A program made the translations under genes and the position numbers. The notes beneath the pieces are model-generated. The model saw nothing but the letters and a program-made list of their open reading frames with translations. It was not told where the DNA came from and ran no database searches. Shown piece by piece: positions 11,787-22,966 of a stretch of DNA of 64,000 nt (the stretch's first letter is position 1; every line of letters begins with the position of its first letter). Source of the stretch: Styela clava (lineage: Eukaryota; Chordata; Ascidiacea; Stolidobranchia; Styelidae); contig NC_135252.1 of the NCBI RefSeq assembly GCF_964204865.1, forward strand, positions 12,979,383 through 13,043,382, in the 5' to 3' direction.

Positions 11787-12706
11787 CAGGGTGGTCCAAA
11801 CCCAGGCCCAAGGGCCACATGTGGCCCGCCGCATCATTATATGTGGCCTGCGTCGCATTTGCGCGAGGGTAATCAAGAAATGCCATTTGGTGTTGTTTCG
11901 TCATAAAAATAACCAGAAAAATCTTTTGACATATTGTTGTTACACCGCCAATTCCACTGAATTGACTAGTGTATTGGCTAGCTGAGGTAACTAGCAAAGT
12001 TGAATGATGTGCTTGGCATTCTAAATTTTTATTTGGCTTTTCATCTTTTTGGTCGGGAATATATGCTAACAAAATAAGCTTCATAGAAAACTGAATATCG
12101 AATGAGGAATCTATTAGCCTAGGTTGGCTATGCCTGGTCACTAAATATTTATGTTATGGCCGAACAATACAATTCCCACCGGGTGGATTTTTGTAACCAG
12201 CCTAAACAGTATTACAAAAAATGCTGACTATATGTCAGAAAATTCAGTAATTACCCTTCTGCATCTCAAATTTGGTAATATTCGGTATTCAATCAATCTG
12301 CAGTTACTTGTAAGTTATTTTGTAAACATTAGTTTAAAAATAAAGCTGACCAATTCAAAAATATTTTTAACTGGGTGTGGGAGGGAAAATACCACAATGC
12401 TTGCTTGATATGTCCGCAAGTTGTGTCGGTGACAACATAAGACGGCACTTCCTTCGTTATGAAAAATTTGAAATCTTACACTAAATGTATTTATATAGTA
12501 AGATTTTTGCATGTTTTAGTGAGTTTTTTTTTGTAATTTTTGCATGCTTTAGCTTAAAAAAAAAGTCAAACAATGATCAATGTATTTGACAATAAAAGTG
12601 TTAGTTTTGTATTGCACTGTTTACATATTCTTGGCACTATTGTGGCCCGCGAACAATACAAAAATAATAGTGTTGCCCGCGAGGTCGACAACCTTGGACC
12701 ACCCTG
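11787..12706. mobile_element. Non-autonomous hAT element, 8-bp TSD GTCTAGAA
   Basis: The ends are CAGGGTGGTCCAAACC at 11787 and GGACCACCCTG ending at 12706. They are flanked by identical 8-bp GTCTAGAA at 11779-11786 and 12707-12714, which fits the nTCTAGAn preference of many hAT transposons. Subterminal GTGGCCC and GCCCGCG motifs are typical of hAT relatives with CAGGGGTC-like ends. The 920-bp interior holds no transposase frame, so it is a deletion derivative mobilised in trans. Confidence 0.85.
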
Positions 12707-12769
12707 GTCTAGAAGCAACTTTGGAAACAATTCAACGAGTGTTCTCATTGGGTATATATAATAACTTTT

Positions 12770-13014
12770 GGGTGCTCCCGAAGTATGCGAACCAAGATGG
12801 CGGACATCGGAACGTAACATGGGTAACAGGTTAGGGTTAGGCGATAACTTTTTTCCAATTTTCCTTATTTTAGTCCTATTATCAGTTCGGAGACTAGCCA
12901 AGAGCCTCCCGTAGTATTTATACCTAAAATTATGGCCTAACCCTAACCTAGTACACATGTTACATTACGATGTCCGCCATCTTGGTTCGCATACTTCGAG
13001 AGCCTCAATTTTTG
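12770..13014. mobile_element. Foldback MITE, copy A
   Basis: Long imperfect inverted repeats: the left GTGCTCCCGAAGTATGCG and AACCAAGATGGCGGACATCG are mirrored by the right CGATGTCCGCCATCTTGGTT and CGCATACTTCGAGAGCC. Inner arms contain GTTAGGGTTAGG and CCTAACCCTAACC. The centre carries GGAGACTAGCCAAGAG, shared with the copy at 32273-32512. No coding capacity. The terminal base and target duplication are unclear. Confidence 0.7.
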
Positions 13015-13328
13015 ACTGAAGTGTACATATGAATCATTCTGTTAAATTGTTGCTGTTGTTGTTGTAAGCTGTGTTGCTGTTAAAAAAAAAACTACTGTGA
13101 TTACTGAATCGATTTCAATTTTTAGCACTTGAATGTGACTGAAGCTGCTAGAAGTCTATAATTTCAGAACGTATACTTAACTTCTAATTTTTCTGTTGTG
13201 AAATTTGACCTTGAAGTCCATATATACTGCCATATTGCTTGAATATCAGGCTTCTATTTGTTTGAATTTGAAATGTCTAAACAAACTATTTTAATGATGG
13301 AATATATCTCATCTATATAGACAAAAAA

Positions 13329-13436
13329 GGGTACTCCTGAAGTATGCGCACCAAGATGTCGCATAACCCGAAACCTAACCTGGTAAACCTGAGTTCAGGT
13401 CGTGCACCATCTTGGTGCACATACTTCGGGAGGTCC
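13329..13436. mobile_element. Short foldback MITE, copy C of the same family
   Basis: Ends GGGTACTCCTGAAGTATGCG and CATACTTCGGGAGGTCC pair with each other and match the ends of the longer copies at 12770 and 32273. CACCAAGATG and CATCTTGGTGCAC continue the hairpin. At about 108 bp it lacks most of the interior, so it is an internal deletion or a sister subfamily. Confidence 0.65.
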
Positions 13437-13845
13437 GAAAAAAGAAATAGGTTTATTATTTACTCAATGGGAATACAGCACTTGCTTGCATAGTGGTAGT
13501 GAAGATTGGTGACTTGACATCTTTCATAAAAAAACGCGATTTTAAATGCGCGTTAGAAACCATATTCAGGACGGATAATCCACGTAAATAGCGAGGTGCA
13601 GTTCCTACCACTTCTCGGCAGCTCCTGCCACGAACGAACCGCGGCGTCTCTTGCCATGATTTTATGGCGCTATTACCGGTATATTCACAAAGTCATGTAC
13701 TAAATTTTAGTTTATCACAGAGAAATATATCTACTTAAACCTGAAACCTAGCCTCAAATTCATCAATACTGTATCCTTAAGGAAAACTTACCCAAAAGCC
13801 ATAAGGACAACTTACCCAAAAATTTTCACATCAAGGGCAGCCCGG

Positions 13846-14030
13846 CCCTTACAGCCAACATGCCTTGGTTTGTGGCAGCAAAATTTTACCCGCCATTGTC
13901 TTTCAATTTGCTGCCGTGGTACCCGCCTCACGCCATTGGTTTGTGGCAGCTAAAAAGTCAACCGCCATGGTTTGACCATAGCGGCCATGGTTTGGAAGTC
14001 CCGCCATGGTTTTGCGGCAGCTTCAGACGC
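13846..14030. repeat. GCCATGGTTTG/GGCAGC-rich imperfect minisatellite
   Basis: At least five diverged copies of a unit like CCGCCATGGTTTGTGGCAGC lie at irregular spacing, in a notably GC-richer patch than its surroundings. The frame crossing it reads as repeated PPW and GLWQL-like peptides but has no start context or splice signals, so I treat it as non-coding repeat DNA. Confidence 0.6.
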
Positions 14031-14099
14031 CACAAAATACTTAAAACTGCACTTGAAAGCAGTGCAAATTTTCATTCAATTAAACTAAGTCACCGTTAC

Positions 14100-17000
14100 T
14101 AATAAACTACGTGTTACAGTTTGGCGTAGGCACACATCTTCCAATATACCTGGAAATAATCAACGAAAAATACCTTTTGATTCTTTGGTGAAATATTGAA
14201 AATGAAATCTTGAGGAATTCTGATATTGAGGATGCAGCATTGATCTTTAACTCCTAATAATCTTTACTTTATCGTATTATTGCAAAGTTTTTCAATATTT
14301 TGAAATCATTATTTTGTTGAGAAACGTTTAAGTAACTGCGATAAATGAGTACCAACAAGTTGTAACAACTATTTTAGCCTAGTTTATCTGTAGATTCATG
14401 GCCTTTTTAAATTGCTGCAACATTTTTAAAGATATATTAACAGATTTGTTGGATTTTTTCCTTGCTGGACACGAAGCTGATCCTTGGATCACTTTGCTCA
14501 ATCGTTATCGTTGTTGGTCTTGTTCTAGGTGATTGTAGCTGTTAGGCAAAAAATCACTTTTCTCAGCAAATTTTCAGTATAAATATATATATTTAAAGTT
14601 AATCGTTTTTAATTTAATTAGAATTTGTATGTCAACTTTAATAGAAATACATTATTGCGTACAGTGAGACAAATGCGCGTAAGCGTTTAACGTCATTATG
14701 AGTGCAACATAAACAATTTTTATTTTTGGTATTATTGCCTCAACGTTTCTCATGAACTATCAGCGCGTCAAACTGATAAAATCATCCATTGCAATAACGA
14801 CGTTAATCCTGAAAGGCACTCGCGTATTACGTTCAAACAAAATGGAAATATTTAGATCGGTCCAAAGTTTCTGATTTTCATCCTTCGTTGACAAAAAGTC
14901 TTATTCGTCAGTGCTATTTCGCAAAATTTCAAATTTTATGACTGTTTTGGTCATACTGACAGAACAAATAACAACAGCAAAACCAACATATAATAAGGCA
15001 ATAACAAAGTTGGAATGTAGATTGAACATAATGGCATAGGATGAAAAAATAGTTTTTAATTAATTTTAGATGTGTAGATTATAGAAAAAACTCAACTTCA
15101 TATAAAGAACTCAATATTTAAATGTAATGCAATCCAAATGAACTTACGGTGGATTTGTAATATCACTACAATCGCGATCACTCCATTAAATATTGTGGCT
15201 TTCGCATGTGCCTTTTGATCATACTTTTATGACAGAACACCCATGAATATGAAATCGTAATCTTGTTTACCGTAACTTTCACTAAAGCCGACGCTAGACT
15301 ATTATTGCGTCACCAATGTTAACGTCGTCTGTGATTTCGAATTCGTGGAACGTTTTACTACATACAAATCTTGGCAGAAATTGAGTTATAGTTATTGCAT
15401 GTATCGATGTATATGTCTATGTTTCCTCTGTTGTCAGACGACGAATACCACTCTAACGCCTGCACCGATCCCCCAGTCTGTCCGACACACGTTAACGAGG
15501 CAATGTCTTTATTGTCAATAATACAGTAGAATGATCCAACCGGATAGCATAAAAATCAGTAATATTCAGTAGCTCATATACTAATTCTCAATAGATGAAA
15601 ATGTACTAATCAAGTATGGAACATAGATAAATTATATTAAAACTGGTTTGTCATTAAGAATTGTCATTAATTACTTCCACTAGCAAAACTTGTTTGGCGG
15701 TTTATAATTTTAGAAAATCTGATTTTACTGGGTTTACGACGATTCATATTATTATTTTGAAAAATAGCAGTAAAATTTAACTAAAATACCAAGATTAACC
15801 GATGAGATTTTATGGAATCCTATTGACACAAGATTCATCTGCATTGAATGTTGAAACATGAGGTAGGCTAGGCTTCGACAATCTTTTTCATATACCTTCC
15901 GGCAGAAAATGGTTTGACGCTTTAAAAGTAAAAGTGTTTCAATACAAGCCAGAAGTGAACTCGTCACGAACCGGCACTGCCGCGCTCGGTGGTTGCCGAT
16001 CAATGATCTAGTCATTTTAAGTACCTTATGCGGAGCGTACTGTTGCTAGTGATTGCGTGTTGACAAAGGTTGCCAAATAGTCTTATAGTGACAATAAAAA
16101 GTCTAATAAAATAAAATTATATAAAATATATTATGAAAAATAAAATATAAATAAAATACTAGTATATATAATAATAACCCATTGTTGTCATGAACGTAAA
16201 TTAATTTTGTCAGAATTACTCTGCACGACATGACTTCGACTAGGATGACACGCATGTTTGGAAGACATGTATACAACAAGATATGCGTACCTTGCGTTGT
16301 AGATAAGAATCAATCAATCAAGCTGATGAATCATATTTCATAAATAATCAACATCAATTTAATATTTTGAATGATTCATGATTTTGTTGCTATATACACA
16401 AAACTAAAACGGTTTATTTGAGTTACAAAGACTAATTGCCAAATTGCGATTTTTGGACACATCTTTACTCCAAATCGCTTATATATGACGTATAATCTTA
16501 TCTTAATTAAAAAGTTGCATAGATACTGCTAACGTCATTTCATGTTTATGGAAACAGTCTAAATCTGATCAACACTCGTTATCTATCGAAAGACGGTCAG
16601 AAGAAACGAACAAACTGTTTTTTTTTTATTGCGAATATGGCAATCATTCTTACCAGTTGAAATTTGATTTGAACATTGTTTTGCTTTACTTGAGAGTACG
16701 ATATTGATAACTTCATTATTCCAAGATAAAACACATTTTGACTATCTTAATTTTTCATTTTTTTTAATTCATAAAATCAAAAAAAATATTAGAATTCATT
16801 TCAACGCTATGATATGATTTCATGCAACTGCCAATTAAATATTTTAGATGTTTATTTTTTTTTATAAAATAGTTTGTATTGACAAAATTTCTAAAATTCC
16901 CTCAAACACCGATTATCTGAATTTGATATATAGAATGTATATATTGTCAATAGCATTTTCTGAAGCATCTGTAACCTTCTAAAAATGTAATGGATACAAA

Positions 17001-19503
17001 ATCGTACGAAATTTAATCTTAATCATAAAGTTAAGTTGGTACTGAAAATTTACAAAACCCTTTTTCGTTGACGATTATCTGGTTGTTGGATTAAAATTGA
17101 TTATAGATGTGCGTTGGGTGTAATGCAAATATATATTAGTAAGTAATTCGATTGAAAATGAAACTATATTAAAAATGTGTGAAATACATTATTTTACGTT
17201 AAACTACGGCAAGGACCAGGCAAATGTATTCTTTTTGTATTGTCCAACTGTTCCAAGGCCTTCTGAACCTATAACTAGCGTTAGAATGAAAAAAACATGG
17301 ATTGTGTAACAACTTTTCAGCAAAAGTTGCTTGGAAACAAAGTACTTGAACCGCAGTTTTGCCACATTCTACCGGTTTTGACTCTTTTAGTTGAAGTAGG
17401 TTCTTTTTAACATTATGTTAAAGAATGTCGCACGCATGCCAGATTATCATATGCCGTGGGCAAACTTAAATAATTTCTTACGTGGATTACTTGAATATGA
17501 GAACATGAACCGGTTTCACAAGACAAACTGCATGTTGCAATAGATTTACGACAAGTTGTTATTGATTTTAAATATGCTCATTATAAATATGTGACATTAT
17601 CAACCCTACAATTTACAAGTACAGAAGTTTTGTCGATAGTTCTGAAACAGATATCAATAGATTTCACAAATAGCATGAAACTATTTAAAGTAATTTTCAG
17701 AAAAATAAAAAAAACAAGGAAGATTTGGAACATTTAATAAATGAGTGATGATAACATGATAAGCGTGATGCATAAGCGTTTAGTATCAATTTAGAAGCAA
17801 AATAAAATTTACCACGCTCTGTTCCAAATTTTATTTTTTTCTTTGATAAATGACAATTACCATGTTTTTTATTTACAACCTTTTTGATGTAGAATAAATA
17901 CATGATACTTGAAAACATGACAATCAAATGTTTAATTTATAAAACATCACCGTTAATCAACCAATTTGTTCGTTAGATAGGTGAAAATTATTTAAAAGGT
18001 CGTGTATAATTAATGAAGTAATGCGAGTTTCTCCAAATTACAAATTTCTTTTTCTTTGAATTAGTTGAGGCAATAAATGTCATCATTCAAAATTAACGCT
18101 TGGAAATAACCACTTCTCGTTAAGCTGGTGTAGTATACCGACAGCTTCATTGAACGCGGAAAAAAGCGACTAGACAGCTTCGTGTATGCTGCTGATGCAA
18201 TAAGCGGATAGAAAATAACCTGAATTACAACCAAAAAATGAAAAATATCTCAGAAACTTCGTATTAATGATTTTTGATGCTCTTTATATTCAATTATCGC
18301 GATAGGTAGATCATAGAATATAAAATAAAACAGACTGAGTATATTATTGTGGATTCCATTTTGTTCTATAACGCATGATGAACGGATTATACTCATTCAA
18401 ATTTCATATTAAATTATCCTGATACCATTGCAGCCTATTTCGATTCCAAGTTTTATCTTTTCTGCATCTTGAAAAATATAAATCATATAAATCGAGTAAT
18501 TTTTTTTTAAACAGTACGCAATCGGGACAAAGCGGAGCATGTTACATTTCATTCGTTATATACCAAGCAATTTTGGCATGTGAAATCGTAAACTAAAGAT
18601 TACTAATATTGACTAAAAATTGAGAATATATTTTCAGATCATATATAAATATATATATAAGTTACGAAATGTATAAAGGACATACCGCTCATCGTAACAA
18701 CCAATAGAAAGGGCCTAAGTGTTTAAGGTGGAAATACCATGATATCGTTAGCACTGCGGCTTGATGACAACGTTGCGAAACACGTATACGTGCATACGTA
18801 ATTTATTTCGTAATGAAAATTTAACAATTAAAATATGTGAACAAATTTTTAATCCATGGTTGTAAACTCGACAAATACTAAAGAGATTTGCATAGACTTT
18901 TGTTCGTTTTTTCAAATACCAAGGTTACATATTAGTAAAATGAACATTATAAAATATAGAAATATAAAATGAGATTCTTAAAAGACCTTATTGTATGGTA
19001 ATTATAAGAAGTAAAAAATTGATGTTTATTTCGTTACTGGTTTAGATGAAAGAAAATATATATCAAATGTTTATAAAAATTTTTATCGCATCGAACAAGT
19101 TTTTTTTGATATTGAAAACCATTTAGCCTGAGGTATGGAATATGCAGACACAGCGCATGATACGAACGTGACGTTGTCGTGTTCAACGGTGAAAAATAGA
19201 CTAAATAAATTTGGGTAATAAAATGATATATATATCTTACAAAAAATGGTTTATCTTACCATTTTATACAAGTAAATAGATTCACGGTATTTGAATAATA
19301 ATTTATAACAGCATGACAACATTTATCGCCATGATAGTGAATTTTGCGTAAATTTGTATATATTTTTAACAGCATGAAATGACCTAAAGCGTCATCGTTA
19401 TCCGAACTGCGTTTTTCTTTATAATTTTTTTTGTCATCATTGACAGGATATAAAGTCTCCATCAAAGCTGTATTTCTATTCGTTCGTTTGAAAATCAAAA
19501 AGG
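14100..19503. other. Long intergenic stretch, nothing recognised
   Basis: About 5.4 kb of AT-rich DNA with poly(A)/poly(T) runs. I found no exon with a family motif, no RNA gene and no transposon terminus. Open frames (for example 15752-16015 and 17697-17927 on the minus strand) are short and compositionally random. The promoter of the gene starting at 19504 must lie at its right end. Confidence 0.4.
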
Positions 19504-20155
19504 ATGAAGCTGTATTTATTGTTGTCCATTCTTCTGTTTTCCGGCATCGCCGTTTATGCACAAGGTAAGAGTCGTATTTTTTGACCAGATAAATGCCTAA
19601 AATTCAACTATTTTTCCTACAAGGATTGATATACAATTAAAAGTCCATGATGTATTGATAATACTGCAAACTATACGCGAAACGCGTGAAAATACGATAT
19701 CTAATAAGATTTTTGAACTAGCTACATTTTATTAAGTAATTGTATGATATTAACTAATTGAAATTTGAAAATCAGCAAAAAAACAAACAAACTAGCAATC
19801 GTGTTAATAGTCTAACATTTTAGTTTGCATTTTATCACTCGTGAATCGCATTTCAGTTGTAGTAGTCTACATGCATAACGCTCGATTTGAAACAAACAAA
19901 GTTATATTTTACAGAAGGAGGAGAAGAAGAGGAAGCGGTAGTGGATGAAGGTGGCGAAGAGGTAGCGGTTGAAGGAGGCGAAGAGGTCGTTGAAGAAGAA
20001 CAACCAACTCAGCAGCCCGCCCCAGCATCTAGTATTGCTTGCGTAGTGGGTGCAACAGTGGACGGCATTGGCAACGAGACACGTGAGGAATGTCCTGCCA
20101 GTGACGTAAGATTCATTGTGTTTGCGACATACCTAAAGTGTATTGTAGTTTTATG

Positions 20156-20187
<32 letters not shown>

Positions 20188-21403
20188 CTACTCTTGTCCA
20201 TTTATGTTCTATATCATTTTCAAGATATTCATCAACATGAAGCCTTAGCCTTACCAGTGAAGCAACACATTTTAGGCGGCGGAATGACGATATTTGGATA
20301 GCATAAAATGTACTTTTTCAAACTTGCAGACCAGTGATGTTTCATATAGCGTCCTAATATCAGACGCGAACTTCCAATTCTGAAGTTGCGAGTGGTCATG
20401 ACAAACTAATATGCTTGTTCTAAAGTATAAACCAATGAAGCAAATAAGCTTTTGCAAATGAAGACGGTACTTCAACCATTTCTAATAATCATATTTTACT
20501 GTGAATTTATCAGCGTAAACTTGGAGGGGGCTGACTTCGATGACCGCATGGTCGTAAGCAAATAAGCTTTTGCAAATGAAGACGGTACTTCAACCATTTC
20601 TAATAATCATATTTTACTGTGAATTTATCAGCGTAAACTTGGAGGGGGATGACTTCGATGACCGCATGGTCGTATCGCTCCTTCCAGTCTATACCGAAAA
20701 AAGCGTACTTTTTTATAGCCATTATTTATTTATTATTACGACTGTTTTTTTCTGGTTGACGAAATAAATCTCTCTCTCTCTCTCTAGGACTAGGAAACAA
20801 AACGAAAAACTTATTTTTTAAAACAGACCTCTAAATTTTTTTTCTCATGTTTTAACATTTCGTATAATGGCTTTTTTTGATTCAACAGGATGTTTGTCAG
20901 ACCAAGATTGAATTGAGGGACGGTCTAAAATTTGTTTACAAAGAGTGTAAAACAGCTCTATCTTGTAGAAACAACAGAAAACAAAATAAAAAGGAATGCT
21001 TATCAGAAGATGCTAGGAATAAGAGGGTATGTATACGATCTGCGGAGACGTGTTTGAGCTTAGACCTATCGAATGAACGAAGTGGATAATTAGATATACG
21101 ACTAATAACGCGGGGCACCATCACCTTTCGAGTGTTCCCTTTTGCACAAGGAGATAGTTCACCCAGATCTTGGCGTCGTTCATCGAATATGAAGTTCCTA
21201 ATTCACAGAAAATGATTAAGGTTTACCTCTAATGGAGCCAAAAAGCTGAAATCACCAATGATTGTAGCGACGATTAAAAATCTCACTTTTTGTTTAAGGT
21301 TCTGATCTGCGTCAAATGCTGTAGAACAGACGAATGCAACTCAAACGAGGACTTACCAGCTGGAGCATCTCTTCCGGTACTGGACGACGAAGAAGAAACA
21401 TAA
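19504..21403 (+). CDS. Secreted acidic Ly6/uPAR (three-finger) domain protein
   Basis: Four exons, 19504..19564, 19915..20105, 20889..21026 and 21299..21403, all in phase with GT-AG introns, give 164 residues. Exon 1 is a clean signal peptide (MKLYLLLSILLFSGIAVYAQ). Exon 2 begins with a Glu/Gly/Val repeat (GGEE motifs, residues about 21-55), then QPTQQPAPASS, then the first cysteines. Exons 3 and 4 complete a Cys pattern ending CVKCCRTDECN. The CCxxxxCN end is the signature of Ly6/uPAR three-finger domains. A short acidic tail (DDEEET) follows, with no hydrophobic GPI-type C-terminus, so a secreted form is likely. Such domains usually bind other proteins. The acidic N-terminal extension is unusual for the family. 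Phase-1 and phase-0 introns fall between Cys pairs. Confidence 0.75.
20157..20184. repeat. (TA)n microsatellite
   Basis: Uninterrupted TA dinucleotide run in intron 2 of the Ly6-like gene. A (CT)n run also lies at about 20770-20784 in the same intron. Confidence 0.9.
20439..20674. repeat. 118-bp tandem duplication in Ly6-like gene intron 2
   Basis: Two almost identical copies, 20439-20556 and 20557-20674, both starting AGCAAATAAGCTTTTGC and ending GCATGGTCGTA. The one difference I noticed is GGGGGCTGAC in copy 1 against GGGGGATGAC in copy 2, implying a recent duplication. It shows no splice sites and I see no function. Confidence 0.9.
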
Positions 21404-21425
21404 TTTGCATTTTTGCTGTACTCCA

Positions 21426-21431
21426 AATAAA
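21426..21431 (+). terminator. Poly(A) signal of Ly6-like gene
   Basis: AATAAA lies 22 nt after the TAA stop, within CTCCAAATAAAGTCAC, giving a very short 3' UTR. Confidence 0.65.
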
Positions 21432-22966
21432 GTCACTAGAAATCATGATTGTGTCAAATGCATCGTATTTATAAAATACTTTTTAAGATTTGTCAATATA
21501 ATTTGGAAGAGGCAAAATTTGTGTTATCGGAATATATTTGAACAAACTCAATATTCAAGTTGCAATAAATCTCAATATTTTCGGCGACATATCCCATTGC
21601 CTCGGATCTCTTTACAAGTGTGTAGCCATCCATTGTTTTGTATGACGTAATACAACGCTTCGAACACGGATGAAAGTGGCCACCGATATCTAACAATATC
21701 TTAAAGAGTTGCTCTACATACGTATTTCGCTGTGAATATTATACGAGCCATATAGGCGCGCAGTTTCATCTATCTTGTTTGGTTCATTTAGTGAAATGAT
21801 TATTGATAGCAGACCAGAAAACGTCCGATTTTCAGTAAATCGTTCAAGAATAGACCAAAATGGTGTTGGCGAACTAATGAATCTATTTCTTAATACAAAT
21901 GTAGCAAAATTGCATTTAAAAAAGTTTTGAAAATTTTAGGCTACGCCCATGATCTCTTAGACTTTTATACGAGAACCGGCTGAATTATAAACACTGAAGT
22001 CTGGAATGGGATATGAATGTTGGGTTCATGCCAGTCTCAACGTGGTTAGAATAACCGCCGATCGTTACAGGTCAAATCATCTAATTCTAAGGTATTATTT
22101 CCATACTGGAAATCGGATAACGGGCTGTGCTACACTATCCTATTTAATGGGTTTCTCTACCGATTGAATAAGGAAATCCTATGCTATATCGGCGGAATAT
22201 TTTCCCACATCGAAACGTCTATTCAATCAGTTTTATATTCGAGAAACAGACCCCAATCATACAAGCCCATCGGGGACCGATGCGGTTATCTTGGAGTCAC
22301 TATTATTCACACGCACTATAAACCAGACATTCACTGTTTCAATACTCATTTTACATACTCATCCCGGACATCTGTTGCTGTCTGTCTGACACACATCTGT
22401 TGCTGCCTATCTAAAATACTGGTTGATTAACAAGATAAAGTCATCAACTGATATCTCGCGCTAAAGCTTTTAGTCGATCAAAAAAAAATAATAAAAACAG
22501 TAAAATTTTCTGATGAGAATGGGGTGGTATACTATTAGGAAAATCATTAATCTTTGTTGGAGATAGATGAAAATAAGATGATTTGATAAATCATGACAAT
22601 AACAGACTTCAGTGTGCTCACTTCTCAAGAGACGAAAAGAGCTAGAAGATTGGGTTGCATGAATACGCACAGGATAAAAGCAATTCATAGTGAAATGCAA
22701 GTCAAAAAAGTTGGATTGAATTTTGCACTGCCAACCTTTAAACTCACATACTTTAAGTTGAGAATATTCGCATAATTTGAGCTGATATTTAACTAACTGA
22801 AGCCTAAAAAACGTAAACTACTGCGCACACAAAAAATACTTGAATCTTTAAAATTGTGAAGCATATCAGAGTCTCCGACATACGTCCCTGACCATCACAC
22901 CACGAAAAACATTGTTATGCAGAATGTTGACAAATGAATGCATTTCAATACATCCAACTTGATCTT
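21432..22966. other. Intergenic between convergent genes
   Basis: Lies between the 3' ends of the plus-strand Ly6-like gene and the minus-strand DHX9 gene. No exon, RNA gene or transposon end recognised. I did not find a clear AATAAA for DHX9 on the minus strand here, so its 3' UTR end is undefined. Confidence 0.4.

Noticed and set aside
12820-12960. GTTAGGGTTAGG and CCTAACCCTAACC runs suggesting an interstitial telomere
   Set aside because: They are the paired inner arms of a foldback MITE and recur in the copy at 32273, so they are element sequence and not telomeric insertion.
13860-14102. 80-codon open frame with Pro/Trp-rich repeats
   Set aside because: It is a by-product of the GCCATGG minisatellite, with no start context, splice sites or homology.
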